From Candidatus Woesearchaeota archaeon (GTDB lineage Archaea > Nanobdellota > Nanobdellia > Woesearchaeales > GW2011-AR9), in NCBI GenBank assembly GCA_018303265.1, contig JAGVYN010000001.1, positions 1 through 32,268 of the forward strand: DNA of 32,268 bases, in the 5' to 3' direction. This document shows positions 1-7,631 of this stretch, one piece after another; within the stretch, counting starts at the first letter, position 1, and every line of letters begins with the position of its first letter. The translations under genes were made by a program, and so were the position numbers. The notes under the pieces were generated by a model that was given only the letters and a program-made list of their open reading frames with translations, did not search any database and was not told the origin of the DNA.

Positions 1-1
1 C

Positions 2-1252
2 GTGTACTATTTCCCGCTCAAGGATGTTTCCCCGCCGGCGCAATTTGAATGTAAAGCAGACCTCGCCTCAGGACGGTATTTATGTCCTGAATTAAGCGGG
101 ATGTTTGGTTTTGGCGGCGCATATCTGGAATCGCCCTATGTCACCTGCTGGAATAAGCAGACAGAAACATGGACTGATTGCACGACGCCCAATCTTTTTG
201 TGGCCGGTGATGAGATCCGCGTGCGTGCTCATATCAACAATGATGAAAAAGGAAAATGCCTGAAGAGAACAGTGCAGCCACCAGTTGCTGAGATTGGTGA
301 AGAGCTGATACTTTCCATTCCTGAGAATGTTCCCGGTCCGTACTTCAGGCAGGAGACCTTAGGCATTGTATCAGAGGCGATGTTTGGCGGGGTGGCGAAT
401 GTTCTGAGAAAAATTTCTGCAGAAAGCAACCTCGGATGTAAAGAACCAGCATATACTGGATCTCCGGCAGATGTTTCTGCGGGGAAATATATTTTTAAAT
501 TCATTAAAGTAACAGATACCACGGTTCGTCTTATTCTGCCGTCGGGAGTTGAACCTCTTGGGCAATATTCACGCGACGGCACGAAACTAGTGTTAGGAAC
601 TAAAGATACTTTTACGATCGAGGAAATCAACGATGTCGAGTTTGATATCCAGGATTTCAAAGTGAAAGCTGTTTTAGGCAGTGTTTCTCCTTCCGACGAA
701 AAAAATCAATGCGTGTTTGAAGTTGGTGAACGAAGCCTTTATGCGCAGAGCGCCAATGCCCGCAATATTCAGGTAAGCTACGAATTGTTGGAGCGTGATG
801 AGGCTGGGCTCTGCACGTTTGCCAAAATTCCGGTGAAAGCGGCGCAGGGTAAATCTAAACATACCCAGTCTATCCGTATCCAGCGGGCGCAGGTGACGCT
901 TGAAGAAGTAGGGGGATTGCACGACAGTTTCATGAAAGGGAATTACGATCAGGTGCAAACGCTTGCTGTCGCCGTTATCAATAAACTGCAGGGTGATCTG
1001 GACAATGCTCTCGCCATTTATTATTATATTGCAAGCATGATCATGAAAGGAAAAAGTGAAGGGGACGAGACCAAATATGCAACCGTGATAAGTAACCTGT
1101 TAAAAGCCTTCTTTAGCCGTGATTGGGGCGGGCAAGATGCTGCTGATTATGGTTCCAGCGTTGTAGAAAGCGGGGAATATCAGAAAATAAAAACGTATTT
1201 ATGCGAAGTGGATACGAAGTATGGCTCTTCCTATCAACAATATTGTGCATGA
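2..1252 (+). CDS. Hypothetical, probably secreted/envelope protein (5' end cut by window)
   Basis: Long ORF open to the window edge; several Cys; stop TGA overlaps next ATG (ATGA), so translationally coupled to the next gene. Confidence 0.75.
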   Translation: MYYFPLKDVSPPAQFECKADLASGRYLCPELSGMFGFGGAYLESPYVTCWNKQTETWTDCTTPNLFVAGDEIRVRAHINNDEKGKCLKRTVQPPVAEIGEELILSIPENVPGPYFRQETLGIVSEAMFGGVANVLRKISAESNLGCKEPAYTGSPADVSAGKYIFKFIKVTDTTVRLILPSGVEPLGQYSRDGTKLVLGTKDTFTIEEINDVEFDIQDFKVKAVLGSVSPSDEKNQCVFEVGERSLYAQSANARNIQVSYELLERDEAGLCTFAKIPVKAAQGKSKHTQSIRIQRAQVTLEEVGGLHDSFMKGNYDQVQTLAVAVINKLQGDLDNALAIYYYIASMIMKGKSEGDETKYATVISNLLKAFFSRDWGGQDAADYGSSVVESGEYQKIKTYLCEVDTKYGSSYQQYCA

Positions 1253-1857
1253 TCAAGACAAGAACGTTTCAAAATGAGAGTACCAGGGGAGGAATTATCA
1301 CTCAGCTGTTAGTCTTGCTTATCGTAATAGTTTTTACAAGTGCTGTGCTTCTTCTTTTAGTGAAGACTGGTATTTTGCGGGTAAGCGCGGAGACGCCGCA
1401 AGAGCCGATATTAAACATGGAATTCATCCCTATTCAACGAAGCGGATTTTTGGCAGTGAAAGAATTTGAGTTTTGCACTGTTATTTACGATGATTATAAC
1501 TGTATTTTTCCCAAAGAATTTTTTTCGCCAGGGGATGAAGTTCATTTCCGTTTTGTTGTGGAAACAAGTACGTATAACGGAGATGTTTTGTTGATTGAAA
1601 ATTACCGCATAAAAAGTCCAACCGGCGAAGTTATGTTAGAAATAGATGAGAAAGATAATTTCCATTTTGATCTTACCAGTAAAGGAGAGAAAGAATTAAT
1701 AACTTTTAAAGATTATTTTACTCTTGGTGAAGGGTCTGACACAGGAGAATATACGTTGGAATTAGTGTTAGAGAATCCGTTGCTGCAAAAGAAAATGACG
1801 GCAACAAAGAAGTTTATGGTGGAAGAAGAGTTTGTCGGGCCTGTAGGGGTGGAATGA
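1249..1857 (+). CDS. Hypothetical membrane-anchored protein, one N-terminal TM segment
   Basis: ATG at 1249 overlapping the upstream TGA; N-terminus MIKTRTFQNESTRGGIITQLLVLLIVIVFTSAVLLLLVKTG; the listed start at 1201 would overlap the upstream gene by 52 nt. Confidence 0.75.
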   Translation: MIKTRTFQNESTRGGIITQLLVLLIVIVFTSAVLLLLVKTGILRVSAETPQEPILNMEFIPIQRSGFLAVKEFEFCTVIYDDYNCIFPKEFFSPGDEVHFRFVVETSTYNGDVLLIENYRIKSPTGEVMLEIDEKDNFHFDLTSKGEKELITFKDYFTLGEGSDTGEYTLELVLENPLLQKKMTATKKFMVEEEFVGPVGVE

Positions 1858-1858
1858 G

Positions 1859-3337
1859 ATGAAGAGTTATTATACAATGAGAAGAACTGTCTTTTTGCTT
1901 TTGTTATTGAGCATAATTCTTATTTTGTCAGGTACTGTGTATGCTGACCCCTGTTCTGATTTTTTTGGAAGGAGTGGTGTTACAATCGGGATAATTGGCG
2001 CTTCAAATGATGTATCTCAAAGTTATGACGCATTTTTGAAACAACTTTGTCCAGAAACAACATTTGTTAATAAAGCAGTAGGAAGCGCATCTCCACAAAA
2101 ACAGCTTGCAGAACAACTTCCCCACTTTCTTACGAATCCTGTCGATCTGTTAATCATCAATCCTTCAGGCAATGGAGTCTGTGACGCTACAGGAGGGTAT
2201 AAAGAAGCTGTAAAAGATATTTTATTCAGGGTAAAAGATCAGAGCCCTGACACCAAAACCGTTCTTCTCACCGTGAGTCCCAGAGCTGGAGCTGCTGGTC
2301 AAAATAATGATTGCGTGAAGAAATTTAACACCGAAGTGTTAACAACTACAAATGAGTACAATGCTGATTTTATCGTTGATATTTATCCTATTCTTGAAGA
2401 TCCTCTAGGTTCAGGCTATTGTGGCTACTGTGGAGCTGACAGGCTTCATTGGACGCGTTTTGGTGATAAACGCGTGGCCTTAACTATTTTTTATAATGTC
2501 TTTAAAGGGGTGTCTCCGCCAGCAGAGGAGATGTCCACACCTCCGGCAGGAGGAGCAACCAAAGGCACGCCGTCAGCGACAACAGAACCGACCGCACCGC
2601 CAGCAACAACCCCTCTCATCTCTCAAAACTGCAACAATCAACAACGATGTAAAGAGATTGATGAAGCATGGCTTAAGTTGGGATTTAAAGGGGATCAAGT
2701 GTGGGTGCCTGGCAAAGGATGGTATGATAAGTCACAGGTGTATGGGGGTACAATTATCCCTTCATCGTCTCCTATTCAAGATGTTAAACTTGGAACTGTC
2801 ACAATTAATTCCATTGCTGATGAGCAAATGAAGATAGACATCCAAAAAGGAAAATATGATCTTCCATTCCTTGTGAAAGTTGAAAACGTGGCACGCGAGT
2901 TAGGTATTAATCCAATTCATCTTATGGCGGTTATGCGATTTGAATCAGCTGGAACATTTGATCCTGCAAAACAGAATCCAACTACAAAAGCTACAGGGCT
3001 TATTCAATTTCTGGATAAAAGTGCAGCTGCAGTTGGAACGACAAAAGATGAACTGAAACAAATGACTCAAGTCCAACAAATGGATTTTGTACAAAAATAT
3101 TTCCAACAATTCACACTTCGACCAAATAACTTAGGGGATGTTGCAATGGCTGTAATTTGGCCTAAAGCAATAGGTAAAAGTGATTCTTATGTTCTTTTTT
3201 CAGAAGGATCTGGTGCTTATAGCGCGAATAAGAAACTTGACAGAGATGATGATGGTGACGTTGAGAGAAGCGAGTATGTTGAATTTGTGCAAAAAAATGC
3301 AAACTATAATTATAATCTTCAAAGCATCTTTAAGTAG
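1859..3337 (+). CDS. Secreted multidomain protein: SGNH-hydrolase-like + lytic transglycosylase/lysozyme-like domain + C-terminal EF-hand-like motif
   Basis: Signal peptide; VTIGIIGASND, NPSGNG and DRLHW blocks resemble SGNH motifs; MRFESAGTFDP...ATGLIQF resembles SLT motifs; DRDDDGDVERSEYVEF resembles an EF-hand loop. Confidence 0.7.
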   Translation: MKSYYTMRRTVFLLLLLSIILILSGTVYADPCSDFFGRSGVTIGIIGASNDVSQSYDAFLKQLCPETTFVNKAVGSASPQKQLAEQLPHFLTNPVDLLIINPSGNGVCDATGGYKEAVKDILFRVKDQSPDTKTVLLTVSPRAGAAGQNNDCVKKFNTEVLTTTNEYNADFIVDIYPILEDPLGSGYCGYCGADRLHWTRFGDKRVALTIFYNVFKGVSPPAEEMSTPPAGGATKGTPSATTEPTAPPATTPLISQNCNNQQRCKEIDEAWLKLGFKGDQVWVPGKGWYDKSQVYGGTIIPSSSPIQDVKLGTVTINSIADEQMKIDIQKGKYDLPFLVKVENVARELGINPIHLMAVMRFESAGTFDPAKQNPTTKATGLIQFLDKSAAAVGTTKDELKQMTQVQQMDFVQKYFQQFTLRPNNLGDVAMAVIWPKAIGKSDSYVLFSEGSGAYSANKKLDRDDDGDVERSEYVEFVQKNANYNYNLQSIFK

Positions 3338-3379
3338 GGTCTCACGTTCTCTTATTCTGTTTAAGGTAAAGTAGAAATC

Positions 3380-3841
3380 TTACAACTCTTTTTTATTCTT
3401 TTCAATTAACTCTTCAATCAATTCCATTATGTTCTGCGGATTATCCACATCTTTAATTGCGAAGCTGTCCTCAGAACCACTTCTGATATAGACAGTTCCA
3501 AAATTGAGAAAGCGTTGCCAGGCGCTCTGGTCGATATTAAGATCTGGGACGAATGATAGAGAATAAAAATAAATATTTTTTGTTGATTGTTTGACGAATC
3601 CATCGATGATCATTAACTTTTCTTCTTTTATCTTGTACCTTTTTCGCAACCTCGTCACTTCTGCAGACATAAATGAAAGCAATGCTAGGCCTATAATTAT
3701 ACGGCTTGTTGCGGAAGGAGCCTCAAAATGCCTCACCTCTGCGATGAGCAAGAGGCTCAGAAGAAATGCGCCGCAAAGATATTCTGGTAAAAATGCTTTT
3801 CTCGTCTTTCGTAACGTCACAATTACATTATCTTCTGGCAT
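3380..3841 (-). CDS. Small membrane protein with bacterial-PH-like domain
   Basis: Two hydrophobic N-terminal segments followed by RYKIKEEKLMIIDGFVKQSTKNIYFYSLSFVPDLNIDQSAWQRFLNFGTVYIRSG, the bPH2 pattern. Confidence 0.6.
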   Translation of the reverse strand: MPEDNVIVTLRKTRKAFLPEYLCGAFLLSLLLIAEVRHFEAPSATSRIIIGLALLSFMSAEVTRLRKRYKIKEEKLMIIDGFVKQSTKNIYFYSLSFVPDLNIDQSAWQRFLNFGTVYIRSGSEDSFAIKDVDNPQNIMELIEELIEKNKKEL

Positions 3842-3892
3842 TATTCTACTTAGTCTACATAACTTTATATATTTTATGCCGCTTCTGAGTTC

Positions 3893-4697
3893 ATGCCTGA
3901 ATTGCCAGAAGTCGAGACCGTTGTGAGACAGTTACAAAGAAAAATTCTGGGAAGAAAGATTGTCAAGATTGATATCAACGATGCAAAAGTTATTGACAAG
4001 AACGTAAAACAGTTTCTACGACAGCCAATTAAGAGTATAGAAAGAAGGGGAAAAGCGATTATTATCTCTTCTGATGAAAAGTATCTCGTGGCTCATTTAC
4101 GGATGACGGGGCATTTTTATCATGTTGAGAGGGAAGAAGAAAATAAAGGAAAGGAAAAAATAAAGAAAATAAAGAAAATAAAAGAAGGTGATTATCGAAA
4201 ATATCTGTGTGGAATATTTTACTTAGATGATGGTTCTTTTTTTACGTTTAATGAAATACGAAGGTTCGGCGGCATGAGATATATGAACAAACGACAATTG
4301 CAGTTGTTTCTTCAATCTCTTGGAAAAGAACCATTGAACATAAAGAAAGAAGAATTTGTGGAAAAACAAGCTTATGGATCAAAGAATAATTGCCGGGATT
4401 GGTAATATTTATGCCCAGGAAGCGTTGTATCACGCAAAGATTAATCCACAACGAAAGATACAAGAGATTTCAAAAGAAAAGTTAGCCCTGCTTCATACCA
4501 AATTACAGAAAATTCTTACATTGGCAATAAGAAAGAATGGAACAACAGTCAGCAATTACAACCATCTTGATGGAAAAGGTGATTTTCAGGACTTTTTAGC
4601 AGTGTATCAGAAAGTATTTTGTCCGCAAAAGCATTCTCTTAAGAGAATCATTGTTGGCGGAAGGGGAACATATTATTGTCCGCGGTGCCAGCGATAG
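3893..4697 (+). pseudogene. mutM: Formamidopyrimidine-DNA glycosylase (Fpg/MutM), frameshifted
   Basis: MPELPEVETVVRQL... start in frame 2; LMDQRIIAGIGNIYAQEAL...IIVGGRGTYYCPRCQR in frame 3 from ~4360; the frames join near 4350-4375. Confidence 0.85.
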
Positions 4698-4715
4698 CGA
4701 TGTGCTAACGCTTAC

Positions 4716-4773
4716 TATTTTGTTCTTAATCTTATTGTTATTTTGTTCTTGTTTTTTTTCTTATTTTGCTCTT
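4716..4773 (+). terminator. T-rich tandem repeat, likely intrinsic archaeal terminator region
   Basis: Three copies of TATTTTGYTCTT at 4716, 4739 and 4762 (exact 23-nt period) between convergent genes, plus oligo-T runs. Confidence 0.4.
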
Positions 4774-5471
4774 TTTTGAAGATCTTTCACCTTCCCAAAA
4801 TCAAACACTTCTCCTTTGTTTACAATATACACTTTAAAAGTGGCGATATCTTCCAGAAAAGGGCTTAATACTTCTTCTTTCAGAATATCTGTTCCTTCCA
4901 ATAAAGGATTGAAACTGGGCACGGCAATCAACTCTTTCCGTTGCCATTTCCCTTTGAGAAAGCATTTATACTTTTCCCATTTGCTTCCTTCCCTCATTGT
5001 TATGGCCGGATGCTCGTGCCCGATAATAATTCTTGTAGCCTTTGTTTCCATAAGCTCATCGCCGTGAACAATAAGCGTATCATCAACACTGTATTCTGTT
5101 ACAACGGCAACCCTTCTTTTTTCCGCAATGGGGGCAATGATAGGATCATGATTTCCTTTGATAATAATTACTGTTTTGCATTTTTGCAAGACAACATCAA
5201 GGAATTGTAAAACTTCTTTCCATTCCTGTTTCAATACTGTGCCAAATTCATGTTTCAGATCGCCGTTGATAATCACTTTTTCTGGCTTTGTTTTTTCTAA
5301 AATATGTTCTAGTTTTGTTATAATTTCTTTTAGTTGAAATTTTGGTACGAGAATCCCCTTTCGCTGCAATACTTCTTCATATCCAATATGGAGATCGTTG
5401 ATGATAAGAATATTTTGTTTCTTGAGCCATAATGCCGTTTCGATAATTTCTATGCCTTTTGCTATCTCCAT
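4761..5471 (-). CDS. Metallophosphoesterase, SbcD-related archaeal type
   Basis: INDLHIGYEE, INGDLKHEFG, KGNHD and GHEHP motifs in order. Confidence 0.88.
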   Translation of the reverse strand: MEIAKGIEIIETALWLKKQNILIINDLHIGYEEVLQRKGILVPKFQLKEIITKLEHILEKTKPEKVIINGDLKHEFGTVLKQEWKEVLQFLDVVLQKCKTVIIIKGNHDPIIAPIAEKRRVAVVTEYSVDDTLIVHGDELMETKATRIIIGHEHPAITMREGSKWEKYKCFLKGKWQRKELIAVPSFNPLLEGTDILKEEVLSPFLEDIATFKVYIVNKGEVFDFGKVKDLQKRAK

Positions 5472-5527
5472 TTTCGTTCTTGGTGAAAGAAATCTTTATA
5501 AATCAATTGTTTTAATTACTTTGACAT

Positions 5528-5638
5528 GCCCCCGTGGCTCAGCGGTTAGAGCGGACGGCTGTTATCTTTATAGAAAGATACCGTCAGGTCACCAGAGGTC
5601 TTGCAAGAGACCGGTGAATTCAAATCTGGTCGGGGGCG
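5528..5638 (+). tRNA. tRNA-Asn(GTT) with two introns (5565-5579 and 5596-5618)
   Basis: Acceptor GCCCCCG/CGGGGGC; D-arm GCTC/GAGC; anticodon stem GACGG/CCGTC with loop CTGTTA^A; T-stem ACCAG/CTGGT and loop TTCAAAT after removal of the 23-nt insert; TTTATAAA upstream near 5492. Confidence 0.85.
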
Positions 5639-5702
5639 CATTTTTTGATTTTATGTATTATTCTTGATTTAATGTATTTATGTGATTCATATTATGTGGT
5701 TC

Positions 5703-5963
5703 TTATCTGATCCCCAAATAGTAAATCTGCTGTGCCACTTTTTCCATGAATGCTACATTGTCACAATTCTTAAACATTATTTCTCCATAGCGATGGACAA
5801 TGATCTCCACCCCTTGTTCTTTAAGTACAAGCAAAATAGGGGTTTCTAGAATGACCATATACTTTTGGGCGATGTTTTTCAAATCTAAAGTTTGTTGTTG
5901 TTTTAATTTTGCCGAATAGGCGGCTTTTGTTTTACATTTGGCAAGGGAAAAAGGAATGGGCAT
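5703..5963 (-). CDS. Conserved small hypothetical protein
   Basis: 86-aa ORF; ATG preceded (on the minus strand) by a TTATAAAAAA-type AT-rich promoter region. Confidence 0.6.
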   Translation of the reverse strand: MPIPFSLAKCKTKAAYSAKLKQQQTLDLKNIAQKYMVILETPILLVLKEQGVEIIVHRYGEIMFKNCDNVAFMEKVAQQIYYLGIR

Positions 5964-6116
5964 ACTATTTTTTTATACTCCTTTTTTATAAATGTTTATA
6001 ACTGTTTTTTTATAACTGTTTTTGATAATCTATCTTCTCTAAGATAATGTTCAAAAGCGAAGCATTTATATATTAAAATTGTTTTACTGGAATATACTTA
6101 AGAGGTGATAGTTATA

Positions 6117-6476
6117 ATGGTAAAAAAGAGGAAAACTCCGCTTGAACTTCATAGATTAGCTCATTATACTTTTTTTGTAGGTTTGTTAGTGGCAATTGTT
6201 GCCGGTTTATTTCGCAATATTTTCCGACCAGAAGTGCTAGTAACAACGCTCGTTATTTTAGGATTTATCGTAGGGTTATTTAATCTTACCGCAAAGGAAA
6301 CAATGCCTTTTTTAGTTGCTGCCATCGCTTTGATGCTCGCGGGGATTGTTAATTTAGGGTTGATTCCAGGTGTTGGATTATACGTCCGTTCTATTTTAAG
6401 CAATATTGTCGTGTTTGTTGTTCCTGGCGCAATCTTGGTTGGTTTAAAAACAGTCTGGAAACTAGCTTCTGATTAA
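6117..6476 (+). CDS. Small polytopic membrane protein
   Basis: Start MVKKRKTPLELHRL (ATG 6117), then several hydrophobic segments. Confidence 0.7.
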   Translation: MVKKRKTPLELHRLAHYTFFVGLLVAIVAGLFRNIFRPEVLVTTLVILGFIVGLFNLTAKETMPFLVAAIALMLAGIVNLGLIPGVGLYVRSILSNIVVFVVPGAILVGLKTVWKLASD

Positions 6477-6574
6477 ACTTTAAACTGGTTTCAGACTTTT
6501 CATAACCTTTTTATACTTTTAATTTTCTTCATAGGTTTCCTAAATCCTCGTAGGATTTCAAGTTTTGCAAGGGG

Positions 6575-6697
6575 TTGGTTTATATTCACAAGAAGAGTTC
6601 GGAATGTCCGCATTGTAAGCATGCTTTTGTTTCTTTTATGTTCTCTGGGCTAAAAAGTATTTATTGCCCGTTCTGCCACAACCGCATAAAAGTTTAA
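6575..6697 (+). CDS. Putative 40-aa zinc-ribbon microprotein (TTG start), not in the ORF track
   Basis: Translation (M)VYIHKKSSECPHCKHAFVSFMFSGLKSIYCPFCHNRIKV*; two CPxC knuckles; in-frame TAG upstream leaves TTG at 6575 as the plausible start. Confidence 0.55.
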   Translation: MVYIHKKSSECPHCKHAFVSFMFSGLKSIYCPFCHNRIKV

Positions 6698-6722
6698 AAA
6701 GATCGGTATTTCTTTTCACTGC

Positions 6723-6917
6723 GGCCCCATAGCTTAGTCTGGTTGAGCGCTGGTCTTATATGATCACTGATGGAACAGAAATAGCAAGCCATTAGCTGCC
6801 TGGAAAGCCAGAGGTCCTGAGTTCAAACACAGATCTCCCAGATCTGGTAGGGGGATTCGCGGTCACTGCGTTCCCGCTCATAAGGTTTGGGTGTCTTTGA
6901 AAGTCTCGGTGGGGCCA
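6723..6917 (+). tRNA. tRNA with two introns; anticodon not certain (Ile(TAT) if the anticodon-loop intron is at 37/38)
   Basis: Acceptor GGCCCCA/TGGGGCC + A73; D-arm GCTT-AGTCTGGTT-GAGC; anticodon stem CTGGT/GCCAG; variable AGGTC; T-stem CTGAG/CTCGG interrupted by ~76 nt at about 6828-6903. Confidence 0.72.
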
Positions 6918-6927
6918 CTTTTACTTT

Positions 6928-7569
6928 CTAGAAATTAAGCAAAGCTAATTCTTTCTTTTTTTTATTATGAAATTCTAACGCCTTTTCATTTTTGTGATAA
7001 TTCAATGTAACAGTAAGTAACTTATCAAATGAAGGAAATGTTGTAATGATATAAGTCGCATCAAACATTCTAATTGGCTCAGTATGCTGATATTTCATAA
7101 TGCCAATATCATTAAAAAAGCATAGATTTTCTTCAATTGTTTCATCATAATTTTTGGTCATAGCGTTTTGAGGTGTTCCAATCATACCAAATCCTATCGA
7201 AAAACCGTCTTCAATGCCGTAACTTTCAACTCTTCCTAGATGAGGTAAATGAACCAAAGGATACACATTTCCAATGTGCGCAGTAATCACCCATTGGTAT
7301 TCTTCTACTAGTTTTTGTATTGATTGCGAACCTGTGTCAAATTCATTGTCGGGCCAATTATGATAGTTACATATAGTACTATGAACCTCTTCAAAATAAC
7401 GAAGTTCTTGTTCAATGCTCTTGTTCTGAGAAACGAGCTTATCTAATGGAATATAATCAAAATCCTCTTTTATTTTTTCTCTTCTAGAGAGAATTAATTT
7501 ACATTTTTCTTTCGCGTCAAAGAAATACTTAAGATTATATCCTAATGCAGTGTTAGTTACAGTATACAT
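6928..7569 (-). CDS. Hypothetical protein
   Basis: 213-aa ORF with no strong competing ORF; no recognised domain. Confidence 0.6.
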   Translation of the reverse strand: MYTVTNTALGYNLKYFFDAKEKCKLILSRREKIKEDFDYIPLDKLVSQNKSIEQELRYFEEVHSTICNYHNWPDNEFDTGSQSIQKLVEEYQWVITAHIGNVYPLVHLPHLGRVESYGIEDGFSIGFGMIGTPQNAMTKNYDETIEENLCFFNDIGIMKYQHTEPIRMFDATYIITTFPSFDKLLTVTLNYHKNEKALEFHNKKKKELALLNF

Positions 7570-7631
7570 TTATGTTCTAGAATGAGCCTGATTTATAAAT
7601 ATTTTCATTAATAACTACTTCTAGGGAGTAA

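Noticed and set aside
229-660. 143-aa antisense ORF
   Set aside because: Fully antisense to the better-supported ORF 2-1252.
5586-5612. Long variable arm in the first tRNA instead of a T-arm intron
   Set aside because: It would leave an 11-nt T-loop, and Asn tRNAs do not have long variable arms; the BHB model fits better.
6757-6811. Reading the second tRNA as tRNA-Ser(GGA) from CTGGAAAGCCAG
   Set aside because: The variable region is short (AGGTC), the D arm is not Ser-like and A73 does not fit archaeal Ser; kept only as an alternative splice possibility.
6829-6846. AGATCT direct repeats as a CRISPR or repeat array
   Set aside because: Only two copies of a palindromic hexamer forming one hairpin inside a tRNA intron.
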